Below are positions 36,320 through 36,870 of a stretch of DNA of 36,870 bases, piece by piece. Below the pieces are notes generated by a model that had not been told where the DNA came from, did not search any database, and worked only from the letters and a program-made list of their open reading frames with translations. Position 1 is the first letter of the stretch; each line of letters starts with the position of its first letter. The stretch comes from Gemmatimonadaceae bacterium (GTDB lineage Bacteria; Gemmatimonadota; Gemmatimonadetes; Gemmatimonadales; Gemmatimonadaceae): NCBI GenBank assembly GCA_019694735.1, contig JAIBBJ010000082.1, forward strand, positions 1 to 36,870, read 5' to 3'. The position numbers were made by a program, and so were the translations under genes.

Positions 36320-36870
36320 ATGCACATCGGTACGCCCGCACGATTCGCGCGCTCCGCGCTCACGGGCCTCGCGCTCGTCGGGCTCGCGGGGATCGCGCCG
36401 CTCGCCGCGCAGCAGGGCGCCGGCGAGGGCTTCCTGTTCCGGCCACCGCCGGGCACGCTCACGCTGTACGGCGGCTATGCCGCCCCCTTCGCGCGCGGTG
36501 GGGTCTTCGACCTCACGACCGAGAACCTCACCGTGGACCGCGCCGACTTCCGGTCGGGCTCCTTCGGCATGGACCTCTCGTTCACCGTCCGCCCGCGCGC
36601 CGAGCTGGTCTTCGGCTTCCAGCGCGCGACGAGCCGCACGCCGAGCGAGTTCCGCGACTGGGTGGACAACAACAACGCGCCGATCGAGCAGGTGACCCGC
36701 CTGCAGACGATGCCGCTCACCGCTTCCGTGCGCTGGTACCTGAAGGACCGCGGGCGCCGCATCGGCACCGTCGCCTGGGTGCCCGCGACGTTCGTGCCGT
36801 ACGTGTCGGCCGGCGGCGGCGTCGTCAACTACCGCTTCGAGCAGTTCGGCGACTTCGTGGATACGACCAC
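36320..36870 (+). CDS. Secreted, probably outer-membrane beta-barrel protein (3' end outside window)
   Basis: ATG 36320 opens a frame that runs off the right edge after 183 complete codons. The N-terminus is a clear signal peptide: basic start, hydrophobic TGLALVGLAGIA, ending PLAAQ with Gln31 as the probable first mature residue. The rest alternates short beta-like stretches with glycines and aromatics (GTLTLYGGYAAPF, FGMDLSFTVRPRAELVFGF, VPYVSAGGGVVNYRF). This is the pattern of a small outer membrane barrel, such as the OmpA/OmpW-like porin folds. The first turns suggest a self-contained barrel rather than a TonB receptor, since no plug is seen. Function is unknown. Confidence 0.75.
   Translation, partial: MHIGTPARFARSALTGLALVGLAGIAPLAAQQGAGEGFLFRPPPGTLTLYGGYAAPFARGGVFDLTTENLTVDRADFRSGSFGMDLSFTVRPRAELVFGFQRATSRTPSEFRDWVDNNNAPIEQVTRLQTMPLTASVRWYLKDRGRRIGTVAWVPATFVPYVSAGGGVVNYRFEQFGDFVDTT

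Overview
This 36.9 kb window is high-GC (roughly 70% by eye), with G or C in nearly every third codon position. It is a dense block of chromosomal housekeeping genes. I count 34 protein-coding genes; 33 are on the plus strand and one small gene is on the minus strand. The first and last genes run off the edges. I see no tRNA, rRNA, CRISPR array, insertion sequence, prophage gene or integration scar. Lipid A genes (lpxD, an lpxC-fabZ fusion, lpxA, lpxB, lpxK) with bamA, skp and a Lol exporter show an LPS-bearing diderm. The same window also carries mcsA-mcsB-clpC and bshC, which are best known from Firmicutes. Three secreted proteins share a Pro-Leu-Ala-Ala-Gln signal-peptide end. My best guess is a member of the Gemmatimonadota or a close relative; this is inferred from gene content, not from a marker gene.

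Layout. (1) 1-6954: the end of an Ala/Pro-rich protein, then prfB (with a programmed +1 frameshift), lysS, a LolC/E-type permease, lolD, mcsA and mcsB, most of them overlapping. (2) 6983-9475: clpC, which completes the protein-arginine-phosphorylation and Clp module. (3) 9549-19652: an envelope operon, bamA-skp-lpxD-lpxC/fabZ-lpxA-Gfo/Idh oxidoreductase-lpxB-DUF374 acyltransferase-lpxK, with almost every junction overlapping. (4) 19710-27767: glutamate dehydrogenase, rlmH, bshC, murJ, uvrC and threonine synthase. (5) 27787-29563: a lone reverse-strand SpoIIAA-like gene, a divergent intergenic region with a highly structured leader, and larC. (6) 29704-36259: a radical SAM/DUF512 protein, der, plsY, gpsA, a MerR regulator, surE, pcm and apt. 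(7) 36320 to the end: the start of a secreted, probably beta-barrel, protein.

How the genes work together. Region 3 makes lipid A and provides outer-membrane protein assembly and its periplasmic chaperone. LolC/E with LolD releases lipoproteins for the same membrane, MurJ flips lipid II, and PlsY/GpsA feed phospholipid synthesis. McsA/McsB would tag proteins with phosphoarginine for ClpC-ClpP. BshC points to bacillithiol as a low-molecular-weight thiol. SurE/Pcm/UvrC are repair and survival functions.

Most of the window is ordinary core genome, and I do not see a self-contained new defence or mobile system. The points most worth checking are: an internal ribosome-binding site that could release stand-alone FabZ from the LpxC-FabZ fusion; a Gfo/Idh oxidoreductase inside the lipid A operon without a GnnB partner; an McsB whose allosteric phosphoarginine-binding motif is degenerate; signal peptides that fit a Bacteroidetes-like Q-rule; and a structured leader in front of larC.
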